DNA of 64,000 nt, taken from the NCBI RefSeq assembly GCF_031583595.1, contig NZ_CP134145.1:310001-374000 (forward strand), read 5' to 3'. The position numbers and the translations under genes were made by a program. Source of the DNA: Thalassotalea psychrophila. Its GTDB lineage: Bacteria; Pseudomonadota; Gammaproteobacteria; Enterobacterales; Alteromonadaceae. This document shows positions 53,909 through 62,987 of the stretch, piece after piece; position 1 is the first letter of the stretch; each line of letters begins with the position of its first letter. Below the pieces are notes generated by a model that was not told the origin of the DNA, searched no databases, and worked only from the letters and a program-made list of their open reading frames with translations.

Positions 53909-56134
53909 TTGAAAAAGCTTCTTTTTTTGATAGCGGTTATAGCCACATTAAGTGGTTGTCGATATGGTAATGATAAACGTTCAATCTTTTGGGATGATCA
54001 AAACCGAGTTTCTATAACACGTCAAATAGAGGCCGAGTCATCCGATAATTGGACGCTTGCCTCATGTATTGCTGTGCCATCTGCTTGGGATACTCCCCTC
54101 ACGGTTAATATTAATGGCAGCTATCAAGTTGAAAACATAACCACTAAGCTTGATACCATACCTGAAACTTATTCCGATGGTGTTATCGAGATGAGTACTC
54201 ATTATCCAATGCCTGGTTATGACTGGCATTGTTATATTGATGTTGCTCGTGATTTTGCTGATACAGATGAAGGGGAAATAGAATTCTCTTTTGCGCCAGA
54301 AGAAGAAGTTTCAGTGGTATATACCAGTATAGGTGTTGTTAGTGAAGAAAGGCGCAGTGAGCATTATCACGGTAATGTGGTATCGCATCAATTATTGGCC
54401 AGTGATACTTATACAGCATACTGGAAGAAGCAGTACGCCATAGCTGATTTAAGCTATTGGCAAACATTTGCAATTGGCGATGATACGTTAATTTTTGATA
54501 ATACAAATTACTACACTAAAGGAACTGAGTTGTTGCCTTTATATCGTTTTAATCATGATGATGGCTTAAAGCGATTGGCGGATATGCCAAAAACCGAATT
54601 GCTCTATATGGTGAATGGTATCTATATCTCACAAAATAATTTCGACGCTGAAATTGAAGGTAATGAGCAAGCGTGGACTGATATTAGTTTCTCTACGAAC
54701 TTTGAAACTTGGTCATCACCAGTTACCCTGCCACACATAGCTAAAGTTCAGTGGGATCCAAGAGATAAACAATATATAGCAATTAGCAACGATCATAATA
54801 CTCCGATGGTTAACACTACATATCAATCTAAAGATCTTATAACCTGGACTGAAAATCAATGGATAGACATGCAGTCTCCAAATGTTGCTTTTTTAAATGA
54901 TGGAACCGCAGTATTAGAAACCACTAATCCAAGTGACCCTTATAAAATAAGAGATCCACTAACAGATGAGTGGACTTCTTTAAATATTATGCCAACCGAT
55001 GGAGTAACCGGTAGTGTCTTGTTTCTTTCCCATGGCATATTTACTCATAATAACCGTTTATATACCACCGGATTACGACGCATTGATGGCCAAAATGAAA
55101 GTGAGCTTTACGGGTATTCTGATAATGGCCAGGACTGGTTTTGGTCAGTAATTGGTCTATATGAAGATGTTGGGTTTACCTTTGATTTAATATTTCTTCC
55201 TAATGATATTATCATTCATAGTACCAGTGGCGCCTTAATGGTTAGTTCAAATAATGGTAATACTTGGCTGGAAAAAAACAAACCAACTAGTTTATTTAAT
55301 GAAGATAAACTATCAGGTGTTTATCAAAATGGAACAGCAAGAAATATTACCACTTTCGAAGATGGCTACATTGGCACTACTGGTATACATTCAGGTTCAC
55401 CAACAAGAACCACAGCCTTGTTTAAAACTCAAGATTTTGTAACTTATGAGTTTCTCACGTTAAGTGGCAATATCGAGCCTATTACCTCTACTAATAAATT
55501 ACTGTTCTTAGAAGGCACTCTTGATGGCGTAGAAATACAAGCGTTAACGCAGCCTTCACCAGATAATGATCTTGATGGTATAAGTGACTCTGATGATATT
55601 GATGATGATAACGACGGTGTAGCTGATGACGAAGATACTTTTCCGTTAGATGAACATGAGTCAGTTGATACAGATAGCGATGGTACCGGTAATAACAGCG
55701 ATTCAGATGACGACAATGACGGTGTTGCCGATGCAGATGACGCTTTCCCATTGGATGCAACTGAATCGATAGATACCGATAAAGATGGCCAAGGTAATAA
55801 TAGCGATACTGATGATGACAATGACGGTGTTGCCGATGCAGATGACGCTTTCCCATTAGATGCAACTGAATCGATAGATACCGATAAAGATGGCCAAGGC
55901 AATAATAGCGATACAGATGATGATAACGATGGTGTTGCCGATGCAGATGACGCCTTTCCACTAGATGGCTCTATGTCTGCAGACGTTGAAGACAGTAAAT
56001 CAAGTTCTTCGGGTGGTGCATTAAATTTTGGATTACTAATTAGTTTCTTTTTTCTAGTTGTTACTCGAAACAGTAGAATAAGAAATAGTTTCAGGTTTAA
56101 AATAAATGTTCTTTTTAAAGGAGTAACTAGGTAA
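53909..56134 (+). CDS. Lipoprotein with thrombospondin type 3-like calcium repeats and a GlyGly-CTERM-like tail
   Basis: A 741-residue surface protein. It starts at a TTG, decided by AAGGAT seven bases upstream. The lipobox is LSGC with cysteine 17. The large middle has strands and Trp-rich loops of an exo-alpha-sialidase/BNR kind (for example WLEKNKPT and SDNGQDWFW). Residues about 555-695 are 35-residue Asp-rich repeats (DNDGVADADDAFPLD), two of them identical in protein. The end is SSSSGGALNFGLLISFFFLVVTRNSRIRN: a Gly-Gly, membrane helix, basic cluster, as in GlyGly-CTERM sorting signals. A lipid anchor and this tail together are unusual. Confidence 0.7.
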   Translation: MKKLLFLIAVIATLSGCRYGNDKRSIFWDDQNRVSITRQIEAESSDNWTLASCIAVPSAWDTPLTVNINGSYQVENITTKLDTIPETYSDGVIEMSTHYPMPGYDWHCYIDVARDFADTDEGEIEFSFAPEEEVSVVYTSIGVVSEERRSEHYHGNVVSHQLLASDTYTAYWKKQYAIADLSYWQTFAIGDDTLIFDNTNYYTKGTELLPLYRFNHDDGLKRLADMPKTELLYMVNGIYISQNNFDAEIEGNEQAWTDISFSTNFETWSSPVTLPHIAKVQWDPRDKQYIAISNDHNTPMVNTTYQSKDLITWTENQWIDMQSPNVAFLNDGTAVLETTNPSDPYKIRDPLTDEWTSLNIMPTDGVTGSVLFLSHGIFTHNNRLYTTGLRRIDGQNESELYGYSDNGQDWFWSVIGLYEDVGFTFDLIFLPNDIIIHSTSGALMVSSNNGNTWLEKNKPTSLFNEDKLSGVYQNGTARNITTFEDGYIGTTGIHSGSPTRTTALFKTQDFVTYEFLTLSGNIEPITSTNKLLFLEGTLDGVEIQALTQPSPDNDLDGISDSDDIDDDNDGVADDEDTFPLDEHESVDTDSDGTGNNSDSDDDNDGVADADDAFPLDATESIDTDKDGQGNNSDTDDDNDGVADADDAFPLDATESIDTDKDGQGNNSDTDDDNDGVADADDAFPLDGSMSADVEDSKSSSSGGALNFGLLISFFFLVVTRNSRIRNSFRFKINVLFKGVTR
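55625..55965 (+). repeat. Tandem 105-bp coding repeat
   Basis: Period 105 bp: the same GATGCAGATGACGC word starts at 55730, 55835 and 55940 (the third has a silent change). The units from 55730 and 55835 differ at six positions, all synonymous. An older, more diverged unit precedes them. Each encodes a 35-residue calcium-loop repeat. Confidence 0.85.
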
Positions 56135-56143
56135 CAGCTTATT

Positions 56144-56175
56144 AGATAAAAACTCACAACTGTGAGTTTTTATCT
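56144..56175. terminator. Bidirectional terminator between the calcium-repeat lipoprotein and yceH
   Basis: AGATAAAAACTCACA, two bases, TGTGAGTTTTTATCT: a 15-bp perfect stem with T-rich ends on both strands, between convergent genes. Confidence 0.8.
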
Positions 56176-56246
56176 GAACTATTACTAAGTACCCAAAAGA
56201 GGTTACATAAAGTTTATTTCTGAATAGAAAATCTATTTTTGAGAAT

Positions 56247-56915
56247 TTATCTATCTTCAAGTAATTCGGTTAATAGGGCTACGTCATCAATTAATGATGC
56301 AACCTTCAGTTCCAACATCTCTACTCGCTCTACTAATTCTGATTGGCTTTCTCGTACCGGTTGCTCTGTTTGGCTGAATGTATTGGTGTCAATCATGACA
56401 TTGTCTTCAATATCAGCAAATAAGTGTAAATAACGTGAATCACGTTTTCCGGGTTCACGTGCAAGTTTTTTAACTAACTCGACATCATTCAAGTTTTGCA
56501 ATTGGAATAACGTGCTTTCTACCTCATTGACATCACTAAAGTTAGCTAAACGGTTGGTGCGGGTTCTTAATTCGCCAGGTGTTTGTGAACCTCTAAGTAA
56601 CAATACACAGATAATAGCTTTTTGCTGTGGGTTAAATTGCAAGTCACTAAATTGGGTATTACAAAACCGATGCCGATATTTACTCACTCGACTTGAAGCC
56701 ATTTGATCGACCATCACTAGGTTCATTTGAACCAGTTGATCAACTTCATTTTGTACATCACTTTCAGAGAGTGACATTACCGGTTCGCGATTACTTTTTT
56801 GGTTACAACCGCTGGTGAGAGCATTTAATGAAAGGGGATATTGTTCGGGCGTGGTGAGTTCTTTTTCTAACATTACACCAATAACACGACACTGTTGGGC
56901 TGATAATGAGATCAT
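56247..56915 (-). CDS. yceH: YceH family (DUF480) protein
   Basis: A 222-residue protein with two winged-helix-like halves. The start is taken at the ATG at 56915, giving MISLSAQQCRVIGVMLEKE, which fits the family N-terminus; 51 more bases are open upstream. Signature blocks are LTTPEQYPLSLNALTSGCNQKSNREPVM and LLRGSQTPGELRTRTNRLANF. The C-terminus is a predicted coiled coil (RVEMLELKVASLIDDVALL). The function is unknown; DNA binding is plausible from the fold. Confidence 0.92.
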   Translation of the reverse strand: MISLSAQQCRVIGVMLEKELTTPEQYPLSLNALTSGCNQKSNREPVMSLSESDVQNEVDQLVQMNLVMVDQMASSRVSKYRHRFCNTQFSDLQFNPQQKAIICVLLLRGSQTPGELRTRTNRLANFSDVNEVESTLFQLQNLNDVELVKKLAREPGKRDSRYLHLFADIEDNVMIDTNTFSQTEQPVRESQSELVERVEMLELKVASLIDDVALLTELLEDR

Positions 56916-57060
56916 TATAAATAGTATCCTTAGGACAGTAGTACTGCATGTTATAGCAAGCAACATGAAATAATACTATGTAATTTTATTGAAAAACCTA
57001 TTTAGCGATAAATACGAAAAAGCCATGTGTATGCATAGTTTTTAAAGTGAGTGAATTTAA

Positions 57061-57435
57061 TCAAGAAAATAGCAACATCATAAGTAAAACAACTATCAAG
57101 GGAGTTGATCTTGCTAACACTTCTTCCCAAAACTTATGTTTATCAGCTCCGTCTAATTCTTCGTCACCAATTACTAATATATGGATGTTGTTAATTTCAA
57201 CTTCATGCTCTAAACCAATAATTTTATCTTTAGTAACCTGTGAGACAAAGAACTGAAGAGATCGATCATCTTTAGTCATAACTTGAACATAATCTCTTTC
57301 CTTAACTTTTGATATTATTTCATGTTGATAAAGTTCTGGTGAAGAAAATTGATCACTTTCTATGATGAGATTATTGGTTGAAGTACATGAATAAATGAAC
57401 ATAGCTAAGACCATGACCAAAACAAATTTATTCAT
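57061..57435 (-). CDS. Small lipoprotein with C-terminal membrane helix
   Basis: A 124-residue protein. The signal peptide ends in a lipobox-like FIYSC (cysteine 17). The middle is a small beta-rich domain (YVQVMTKDDRSLQFFVSQVTKDKIIGLEHEVEINNIHILVIGDE), similar in style to SH3-like or DUF-type lipoproteins that bind a regulatory ligand. A hydrophobic end follows (TPLIVVLLMMLLFS). No family is recognised with confidence. It is the last minus-strand gene before the accessory island. Confidence 0.6.
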   Translation of the reverse strand: MNKFVLVMVLAMFIYSCTSTNNLIIESDQFSSPELYQHEIISKVKERDYVQVMTKDDRSLQFFVSQVTKDKIIGLEHEVEINNIHILVIGDEELDGADKHKFWEEVLARSTPLIVVLLMMLLFS

Positions 57436-57786
57436 AAACCAATACCATTTGATTAATTTATAAGAAAGTATAGCTAATAGAAGTTACCTTAATGGTTTTG
57501 TCTGCGTACAAGCTAAAAATTTATTGAACAATAAAATAACAAAGCCCTATTTTAAAGAGCTTTGTACATGTTTTTGGATGCTATTCAATATTCTGAATTT
57601 GTATGTAGATTATAAAGCTAAATGTATTATTATTAAAGGGTTTGCGGCTAAATTATTGGGCTTTGTAGCTCTGCCTGTCATCAGGTCTGTCATCTTTTGG
57701 CTGGTTGTTTAAAAAGCTTTAATAATATTTTTCTTAAGATATTATATTATCAAGAATAAGAATAAGAATAAAAATAAATCAAAAAT
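57436..57786. other. Gene-free interval at the probable left edge of the accessory island
   Basis: About 350 very AT-rich bases. A 62-codon frame from a TTG at 57524 lacks a ribosome site and looks like chance. At 57752-57769 there are three AAGAAT hexamers just before the next gene. I could not identify an attachment site or a tRNA gene here. Confidence 0.5.
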
Positions 57787-58653
57787 ATGAAATCTTTAGA
57801 AGATATTGCCTCCTACTGTGGGGCTCCTGCTTTTAGTCTCTGGCTATCAAATAATCAGTATTATCAAAATAATTTAAACTTCTATGTTGATGCAGCTAAC
57901 ATTAATTCACAAGTTAAAGCGTGCTTACTCAACTTCGAAAGTAACTCTCATCTAATCCACGAGAACTTTGATGGTATGGTGCTAACTCATGGTCGTCTCT
58001 CAAATATACATAAAGAAGGTTTAAGAATAATTGTTGAAGCAGATTTTTGGGGATGCTTTTTAGACTTTCTAGCTGAAACTCGAACATCCTTTTTTGTAAA
58101 GCATTTTTACAGGGATGAAACTAGCTACGAAGACGGCTCTATATTAAATCAAAAGAGTTTCGAATATATAGCGTGGAAGGCAGTTCCAAAACAATCACTC
58201 GGCACTAACACTATAAAGCTGGATGAGAAAACTCTAATTGCTTTTAAATCTGATCTCTCAAAGAAAGAGCCTAAACGTAGATTAAAGGTATTGAAGGAAT
58301 TAAGACAAATTGAATTTAACAGGATTAATAATAGAAAAAATTGCGGGAAATTAGGATCATTTCTAATTAAAATCGCGATGATAGATCTTTGCATTGAACA
58401 AAAAAAGTCACCCTCTGATATTAAATTTACTAGATATGCTAAAAGGGTAATTAAATTAATTTTAGAAATAGAGAAGTATCATAAGTATGGATATTTTGAA
58501 ATTGATAAATCAGGTGATGGTATAACTTACACAGGGGATGGTGATTCAATTGACTTATCTGAACGTGAGATACAAACCAAGATTACTTCCTTGCAAAAGA
58601 GATCAAATTTAAGAGCTCTGATTAATGACTTTTATAAAAAAATTCTAGCATGA
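57787..58653 (+). CDS. Unknown island protein
   Basis: A 288-residue cytoplasmic protein I do not recognise. The N-terminal half is mixed (SLEDIASYCGAPAFSLWLSNNQYYQNN; FDGMVLTHGRLSNIHKEGLRIIVEADFWGCFLDFL). The C-terminal half is strongly helical and lysine-rich (LKVLKELRQIEFNRINNRKNCGKL; SLQKRSNLRALINDFYKKILA). Codon use is very AT-rich compared with the core genes to its left, suggesting transfer. It is followed by the AlpA-like and replication genes, so it belongs with the mobile region. No conserved catalytic motif was seen. Confidence 0.6.
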   Translation: MKSLEDIASYCGAPAFSLWLSNNQYYQNNLNFYVDAANINSQVKACLLNFESNSHLIHENFDGMVLTHGRLSNIHKEGLRIIVEADFWGCFLDFLAETRTSFFVKHFYRDETSYEDGSILNQKSFEYIAWKAVPKQSLGTNTIKLDEKTLIAFKSDLSKKEPKRRLKVLKELRQIEFNRINNRKNCGKLGSFLIKIAMIDLCIEQKKSPSDIKFTRYAKRVIKLILEIEKYHKYGYFEIDKSGDGITYTGDGDSIDLSEREIQTKITSLQKRSNLRALINDFYKKILA

Positions 58654-58785
58654 ACTTTATTTATGATAGTAAGTCAAGCTTGAATTACTATCACATTACA
58701 TAACTACTGCCGCTTTATTGCCTCAAAAGCAACAATTTAGCTGATTTAATAGCTCCTGAAGATTAATTAAATATCAGGAGATTAT

Positions 58786-59016
58786 ATGAAGCAGTTACAT
58801 ACCCAACATGAAACCCACAATACAACTCAACAAGAAAAGTTTTTACGCATTTCTTCAGTTGTTGATTTGGTGGGGCTCAGCCGAGCAACAATCTTACGAC
58901 TAGAGAAAGACAAGAAGTTTCCCAAAGCCATACGCATAACAACTAGGTGTGTTGCATATCGACTATCTCAGATACATGACTGGATGTCTGATCCACTGAA
59001 TTTTGAAGTTGGATAA
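58786..59016 (+). CDS. AlpA family excisionase-like regulator
   Basis: A 76-residue MerR-like winged helix-turn-helix protein: KFLRISSVVDLVGLSRATILRLEKDKKFPKAIRI, then VAYRLSQIHDWMSDP, the standard AlpA pattern. Such proteins activate or direct integrase-mediated excision of islands such as CP4-57. AGGAG lies five bases before the ATG. No integrase gene is seen in this window, so it may lie to the right of the restriction genes. It marks this stretch as mobile. Confidence 0.88.
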   Translation: MKQLHTQHETHNTTQQEKFLRISSVVDLVGLSRATILRLEKDKKFPKAIRITTRCVAYRLSQIHDWMSDPLNFEVG

Positions 59017-59133
59017 TACCTCTATTTAATTAGCTGAATTTTGTTTGGGTAAAAAGCAGTTTATTTAGCTGAATTCAGTCTGTACAAAAAATGCTCTTAT
59101 ACAGAGATATGTAAAAAACAATTAGGAAATATT

Positions 59134-60108
59134 ATGAGTAAGTTAGTTATGAAACCTATGTTTGTTATGGGTTTAAAAGAAAAGTCAGATTTACACATCG
59201 CTACTGAAGCAGTAGTTGGTATTATTAACGGTGTAGCTGAAATTCCAGGATTATATTCACAACGAAGGTTTTTCGAATATAACAAAGGCAGTCTGCTGGA
59301 AATCGGAGATATTTTAGCAGACTACAATATGCTGATCCCTTCTCCTAAAGAAGTAACATCAGTGGGTAAAATAAGGAAAACTAGAACGAGATTTTGGCAA
59401 CCATATACTCGTTTTGCTTTTAACTCCTTAAAACAATTTTCAGACATTACCGATAAAGATCTAGCTTCTGTAACATTCCAGTTAAGTGAAGAAGTATCAC
59501 GGCTATTATATCGCTCTGATAATCCTACTAGGGTAATACACAATAAATTGCAGTATTACTTTAAGAAGTACTTTAATGGTCAAGCAAAAGGAGTTTTATC
59601 AATAGAGCGATCTACGGAAAGAGTTATGACAAATGTTATAAATAATCGCGGTCAGATAATCCCTGTGGCTTGTCAATTACATGTTCACATGCTGATTGCA
59701 GGAAACAATTCAGAGTTGAAACGATTCTGTGGTAAGTGTCCAGGTGAGCGCGGCATTAAAAATTTATGCAGTCCTGAAAATAATGCTGTATTAATTAAAT
59801 CCTACTACAAACGCAAAACATTGGATTACACAATTGGTTCTAGAGAGTATAAAACTGTTGATTGTCCTATTGATGCTGGTGCTGCGGATTATATGACTAA
59901 AGAATTTGATCGCCCTATTGTACCGGGAAAAAGGAACTTTTCATTTTTTGGTATTGAGTCATCTGTCAAAGCAAAATGGGAACGGGCCTTTTTACTTCAA
60001 CAAAGGTTACTTTCATTAATTGATGACGTGCGATATCAATTAAAATCTGAAGTAGACCGAGTTAGTGTTTTATTCTCGGTGATCAAAGTCCTAGAAAAAC
60101 CAAGTTAA
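59134..60108 (+). CDS. Replication-type protein, YagK/YfjJ (inovirus Gp2-like) with HUH motif
   Basis: A 324-residue protein. The middle has LHVHMLIAG, whose His183-x-His185 fits the HUH metal motif of rolling-circle initiators. Further on, AADYMTKEFDRP has a tyrosine at 253 in a Y-x-x-K setting expected for the nicking tyrosine. A cysteine set (FCGKC, NLC, VDCP) could bind zinc. The AlpA plus YfjJ/Gp2-like pairing is common in integrated islands and phage satellites. It probably starts island or plasmid-form replication; enzymatic activity is inferred. AGGAAA precedes the start and a terminator follows. Confidence 0.68.
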   Translation: MSKLVMKPMFVMGLKEKSDLHIATEAVVGIINGVAEIPGLYSQRRFFEYNKGSLLEIGDILADYNMLIPSPKEVTSVGKIRKTRTRFWQPYTRFAFNSLKQFSDITDKDLASVTFQLSEEVSRLLYRSDNPTRVIHNKLQYYFKKYFNGQAKGVLSIERSTERVMTNVINNRGQIIPVACQLHVHMLIAGNNSELKRFCGKCPGERGIKNLCSPENNAVLIKSYYKRKTLDYTIGSREYKTVDCPIDAGAADYMTKEFDRPIVPGKRNFSFFGIESSVKAKWERAFLLQQRLLSLIDDVRYQLKSEVDRVSVLFSVIKVLEKPS

Positions 60109-60161
60109 CGCCTACGGCATGGTCATATAAGATACCATTCCTCAATATGCTTCCTTATACT

Positions 60162-60190
60162 AAGGGATAAATCATGGCGATTTATCCCTT
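60162..60190 (+). terminator. Terminator of the replication-type gene
   Basis: AAGGGATAAATC, loop ATGGC, GATTTATCCCTT followed by TTTTG. Confidence 0.8.
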
Positions 60191-60297
60191 TTTTGTTCAA
60201 AACTGCACTAAATTGCACCAAATTCACCTATTTATACACGGAAATAATTTTTCTCATACTTTACACCTTTTGATATGACAACGAGTAATAAAAGGTG

Positions 60298-60327
60298 TGT
60301 CGTATAGCTGTCGTATGTGTGGCGTAT
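60298..60327. repeat. Three iteron-like 8-mers at 11-bp spacing
   Basis: TGTCGTAT at 60298 and 60309 and TGGCGTAT at 60320. The 11-bp step is about one helical turn, so bound proteins would line up on one face of the DNA. Confidence 0.65.
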
Positions 60328-60388
60328 ACAATGGAATAAGTATCTTCGAAAATAGCTTTACTAATTAACTGCAAAAGAGATACTTATA

Positions 60389-60988
60389 ATGGATATGAAA
60401 ATAAATATTAAATTAATTAAAAAACTACGTACGGAAAAGAGTTGGACACAAGATCAGCTTGCCATGATTGCTGGCGTCAGTTTAAGAACAATCCAAAGGC
60501 TTGAAAATAAAGGCACAACGTCTTTAGAGACCCTTAAAGCGATTGCTGTCGTATTTGGTATGGATGCTTCACAATTGAATAAAGAACAGGACGTTTCGGC
60601 AATTAGTGATGGGCAAACAAATAAGTTTTTAACCCGGATAACAAACGGAACTCAATTATCTTCGGTGCTTGATGGTTCATTAGCATTTCGTATCAATCAT
60701 GATGATCCAGAAACTGCAGAGACCGCAGATTTTCTTGCAGAAGCACTATCAACTATTGAAGATTGGGGACAACTATTGTCTAGTTTAGATAGTGGTGAAA
60801 AAGTTAAAGCATCCTTTAGCCTTTCAACTTTAATAAAAAAAATTGAACTACATGGTTTCTGTGTGTTCGGTTTGAAAACTGTTGAAAAAATGGAATTATA
60901 CAATGTTGATAAATGGCCGGTGGCAAACATTTCAATTGTGCGCATCCATAGTGACAAAATAATTAAAGTGGAAGGCTCGAATCAATAA
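60389..60988 (+). CDS. XRE-type helix-turn-helix regulator
   Basis: A 199-residue regulator. Residues about 5-62 are a Cro/C1-type domain (LIKKLRTEKSWTQDQLAMIAGVSLRTIQRLENKG). The remaining 135 residues are a separate acidic domain without a recognised family (RINHDDPETAETADFLAEALSTIEDWGQLL), perhaps for dimerisation or ligand binding. It lies just after the iteron-like repeats and about 180 bases before the restriction-modification genes, so it may control them as a C-protein-like regulator, or control the island. That role is inference. Confidence 0.82.
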   Translation: MDMKINIKLIKKLRTEKSWTQDQLAMIAGVSLRTIQRLENKGTTSLETLKAIAVVFGMDASQLNKEQDVSAISDGQTNKFLTRITNGTQLSSVLDGSLAFRINHDDPETAETADFLAEALSTIEDWGQLLSSLDSGEKVKASFSLSTLIKKIELHGFCVFGLKTVEKMELYNVDKWPVANISIVRIHSDKIIKVEGSNQ

Positions 60989-61170
60989 TCAGAATCATGA
61001 TAAGAGGTGCCCCTAGCACTTGAGGTATATAATTGCTCAGGTGCTTTTAATACATATAAAAAAACAATAAGAAATAAATAGGTTGCCTTTCATCTTTGTC
61101 ATTGAACTTATTCAGTTTAAATGTAAACTTAAGTCTATTATTTTTGACCAAAATGTTCATTGGAGCTTTA

Positions 61171-62985
61171 ATGCCATCGTTAGAATTCAAGGGAAAGCAA
61201 TTCGTATACTCACATCACCTCAGCGTACCATTCAGAGAGCTAAAGGTAGAAAAAGATAAATCTCTACCAATACAAGGGAATAAGGCTTCCCTAGATGACA
61301 ATCTAATTATCCATGGCGATAATTTAGAAGGCCTAAAGGCTTTATTACCTACACACGCAGGAAAAGTAGATTGTATTTTTATAGATCCCCCTTATAACAC
61401 CGGTAGTGAAGGCTGGTGCTACAACGATAATGTACGCTCCCCATTGATGAAAGAATGGCTTAAAAAATCAGCTAATCCTGTTGATAAGGAAGATTTGGAA
61501 CGGCATGATAAATGGCTTTGTATGATGTGGCCTAGGTTACAACTTTTAAAGGAGTTACTTGCAGAAACTGGAAGTATTTGGATCACTTTGGATGACAATG
61601 AAATGCATCGTTTAAAACCAATTTTAGACGAATTGTTCGGTGAGCATAATTTCATTAGTACAATAATCTGGCAAAAAAAATATAGTGTGAAAAGTGATAC
61701 CAAATATTTTTCAGAAGAGCACGATTACATGCTAGTTTATTCTAAAAATAATGGGGATTTTGAACTACATGGGTTGCCTCGGACTGAATCTCAAAACTCC
61801 GCATATAAAAATCAAGATAATGATCCTAGAGGAGATTGGACTTCAGGTGATTTATTAAGAATGGAATCTCGTGATTACGCCATATATGAAATTGTAGCTC
61901 CTAATGGTAAAAAGCATCTCCCACAAAAGGGGAGTAGTTGGCGATTTAATAAAGATAAACTAGAGCAATTAATTGCGGATAATAGAATTTGGTTTGGTGA
62001 TGATGGCAATAGCAAACCTAGACTTAAGAGGTTTTTGTCGGAAGTTCAAAATACAATACCAGCTCAAACAATATGGAAATACAATGAAGTAGGAAGTAGT
62101 GACTCTGCGAAAAAGCATTTAACTGCTATGTTCAAGGATCGGGATTTGCCTTTTGCAACTCCAAAACCTTTGGGGTTAATAGAAAAAATATTAACTGTGA
62201 TTGGTAACAAAGATATTACAATTTTAGACTCATTTGCTGGTTCGGGCACAACAGGCCATGCAGTCATAGCAGCAAATAAGAAAGATAAAGGAAATCGTAA
62301 ATTTATTTTATTAGAGTGCGAAGACTATGCAAACGATCTTACGGCAGAGAGAATTCGTCGTTCAATAAACGGGTACTCTTTTAAAGGAACCTATAAAGAA
62401 GAGTTTTTGAAAGAAAAAATATCTTGGAGATCTTTATCTAAGAAGTTTCAACAGCTACTGGAAAAAGTTGATCATATTGAAAATGAGCAATTGGTAAATT
62501 TCGATAAAATCAAAAAAGAAATAAAAGATAATTTTATAACCGTAACTGGCGAACGAAAAGAAGAAAATACTATGGCTGGTTTAGGGGGCAGCTTCACATA
62601 TTGTACCCTAGGCGACCCTATTCAAGTTGAAAGCTTATTAACCGGTAAAGGCATGCCTAGCTTCGAATCGCTTGCGAAATACGTTTTTTATACCGTTACA
62701 GGATGTTCAATCGATAAGGTTGCCAAAGCTTCAGTCGATGGTCTAATTGGAGAAACAAATTCATACCGTATTCACTTGTTTTATAAACCTGAAGTTAACT
62801 GGTTACGATCAAATGAAGCTGCATTAAATAATGAAAAAGTGGAAGCAATAAAAGCAAGTCGAACTAAAGGTAAACGTACTATAGTCTTTGCCGTTGCGAA
62901 ATTTATGAGCCAAAAAGAGTTGACCAAAAATCGTATAGAATTTTGCCAGTTACCTTATGCTGTGCACAAGATTATGGGGAATTAA
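61171..62985 (+). CDS. mod: Type III restriction-modification system, Mod DNA-methyltransferase subunit
   Basis: A 604-residue beta-class N6-adenine methyltransferase. The catalytic motif IV DPPYNTGSEGW is at residue 72, before the SAM motif I (LDSFAGSGTTGHAV near 352), the order typical of type III Mod. The target-recognition region lies between them (about 150-330). The start is the ATG at 61171 with GGAG five bases upstream; the frame opens further to a TTG. It recognises the target and is needed for both modification and cleavage. Its stop is two bases before the res start. Confidence 0.92.
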   Translation: MPSLEFKGKQFVYSHHLSVPFRELKVEKDKSLPIQGNKASLDDNLIIHGDNLEGLKALLPTHAGKVDCIFIDPPYNTGSEGWCYNDNVRSPLMKEWLKKSANPVDKEDLERHDKWLCMMWPRLQLLKELLAETGSIWITLDDNEMHRLKPILDELFGEHNFISTIIWQKKYSVKSDTKYFSEEHDYMLVYSKNNGDFELHGLPRTESQNSAYKNQDNDPRGDWTSGDLLRMESRDYAIYEIVAPNGKKHLPQKGSSWRFNKDKLEQLIADNRIWFGDDGNSKPRLKRFLSEVQNTIPAQTIWKYNEVGSSDSAKKHLTAMFKDRDLPFATPKPLGLIEKILTVIGNKDITILDSFAGSGTTGHAVIAANKKDKGNRKFILLECEDYANDLTAERIRRSINGYSFKGTYKEEFLKEKISWRSLSKKFQQLLEKVDHIENEQLVNFDKIKKEIKDNFITVTGERKEENTMAGLGGSFTYCTLGDPIQVESLLTGKGMPSFESLAKYVFYTVTGCSIDKVAKASVDGLIGETNSYRIHLFYKPEVNWLRSNEAALNNEKVEAIKASRTKGKRTIVFAVAKFMSQKELTKNRIEFCQLPYAVHKIMGN

Positions 62986-62987
62986 TT

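Larger units (their letters stand above)
60109..60388. promoter_or_regulatory. Island control or origin-like region with direct repeats
   Basis: 280 bases with a terminator (60162-60190), tandem TGCACTAAAT/TGCACCAAAT (60204-60223), inverted arms ACACCTTTT (60263-60271) and AAAAGGTGT (60290-60298), and three 8-mers TGTCGTAT, TGTCGTAT, TGGCGTAT starting at 60298, 60309 and 60320, exactly 11 bases apart. It could be a replication origin for the upstream Rep-like protein or an operator array for the downstream XRE regulator. Confidence 0.6.

Noticed and set aside
55625..55965. Tandem repeat considered as a CRISPR array
   Set aside because: The period is 105 bp, in frame, and encodes calcium-loop repeats; there are no spacers.
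55444..56157. 237-codon frame antisense to the calcium-repeat lipoprotein
   Set aside because: Ser-rich product is the mirror of the Asp-codon repeats on the other strand; the plus-strand protein has clear domains and signals.
57524..57712. 62-codon frame in the island border
   Set aside because: TTG start without a ribosome site and no family features.
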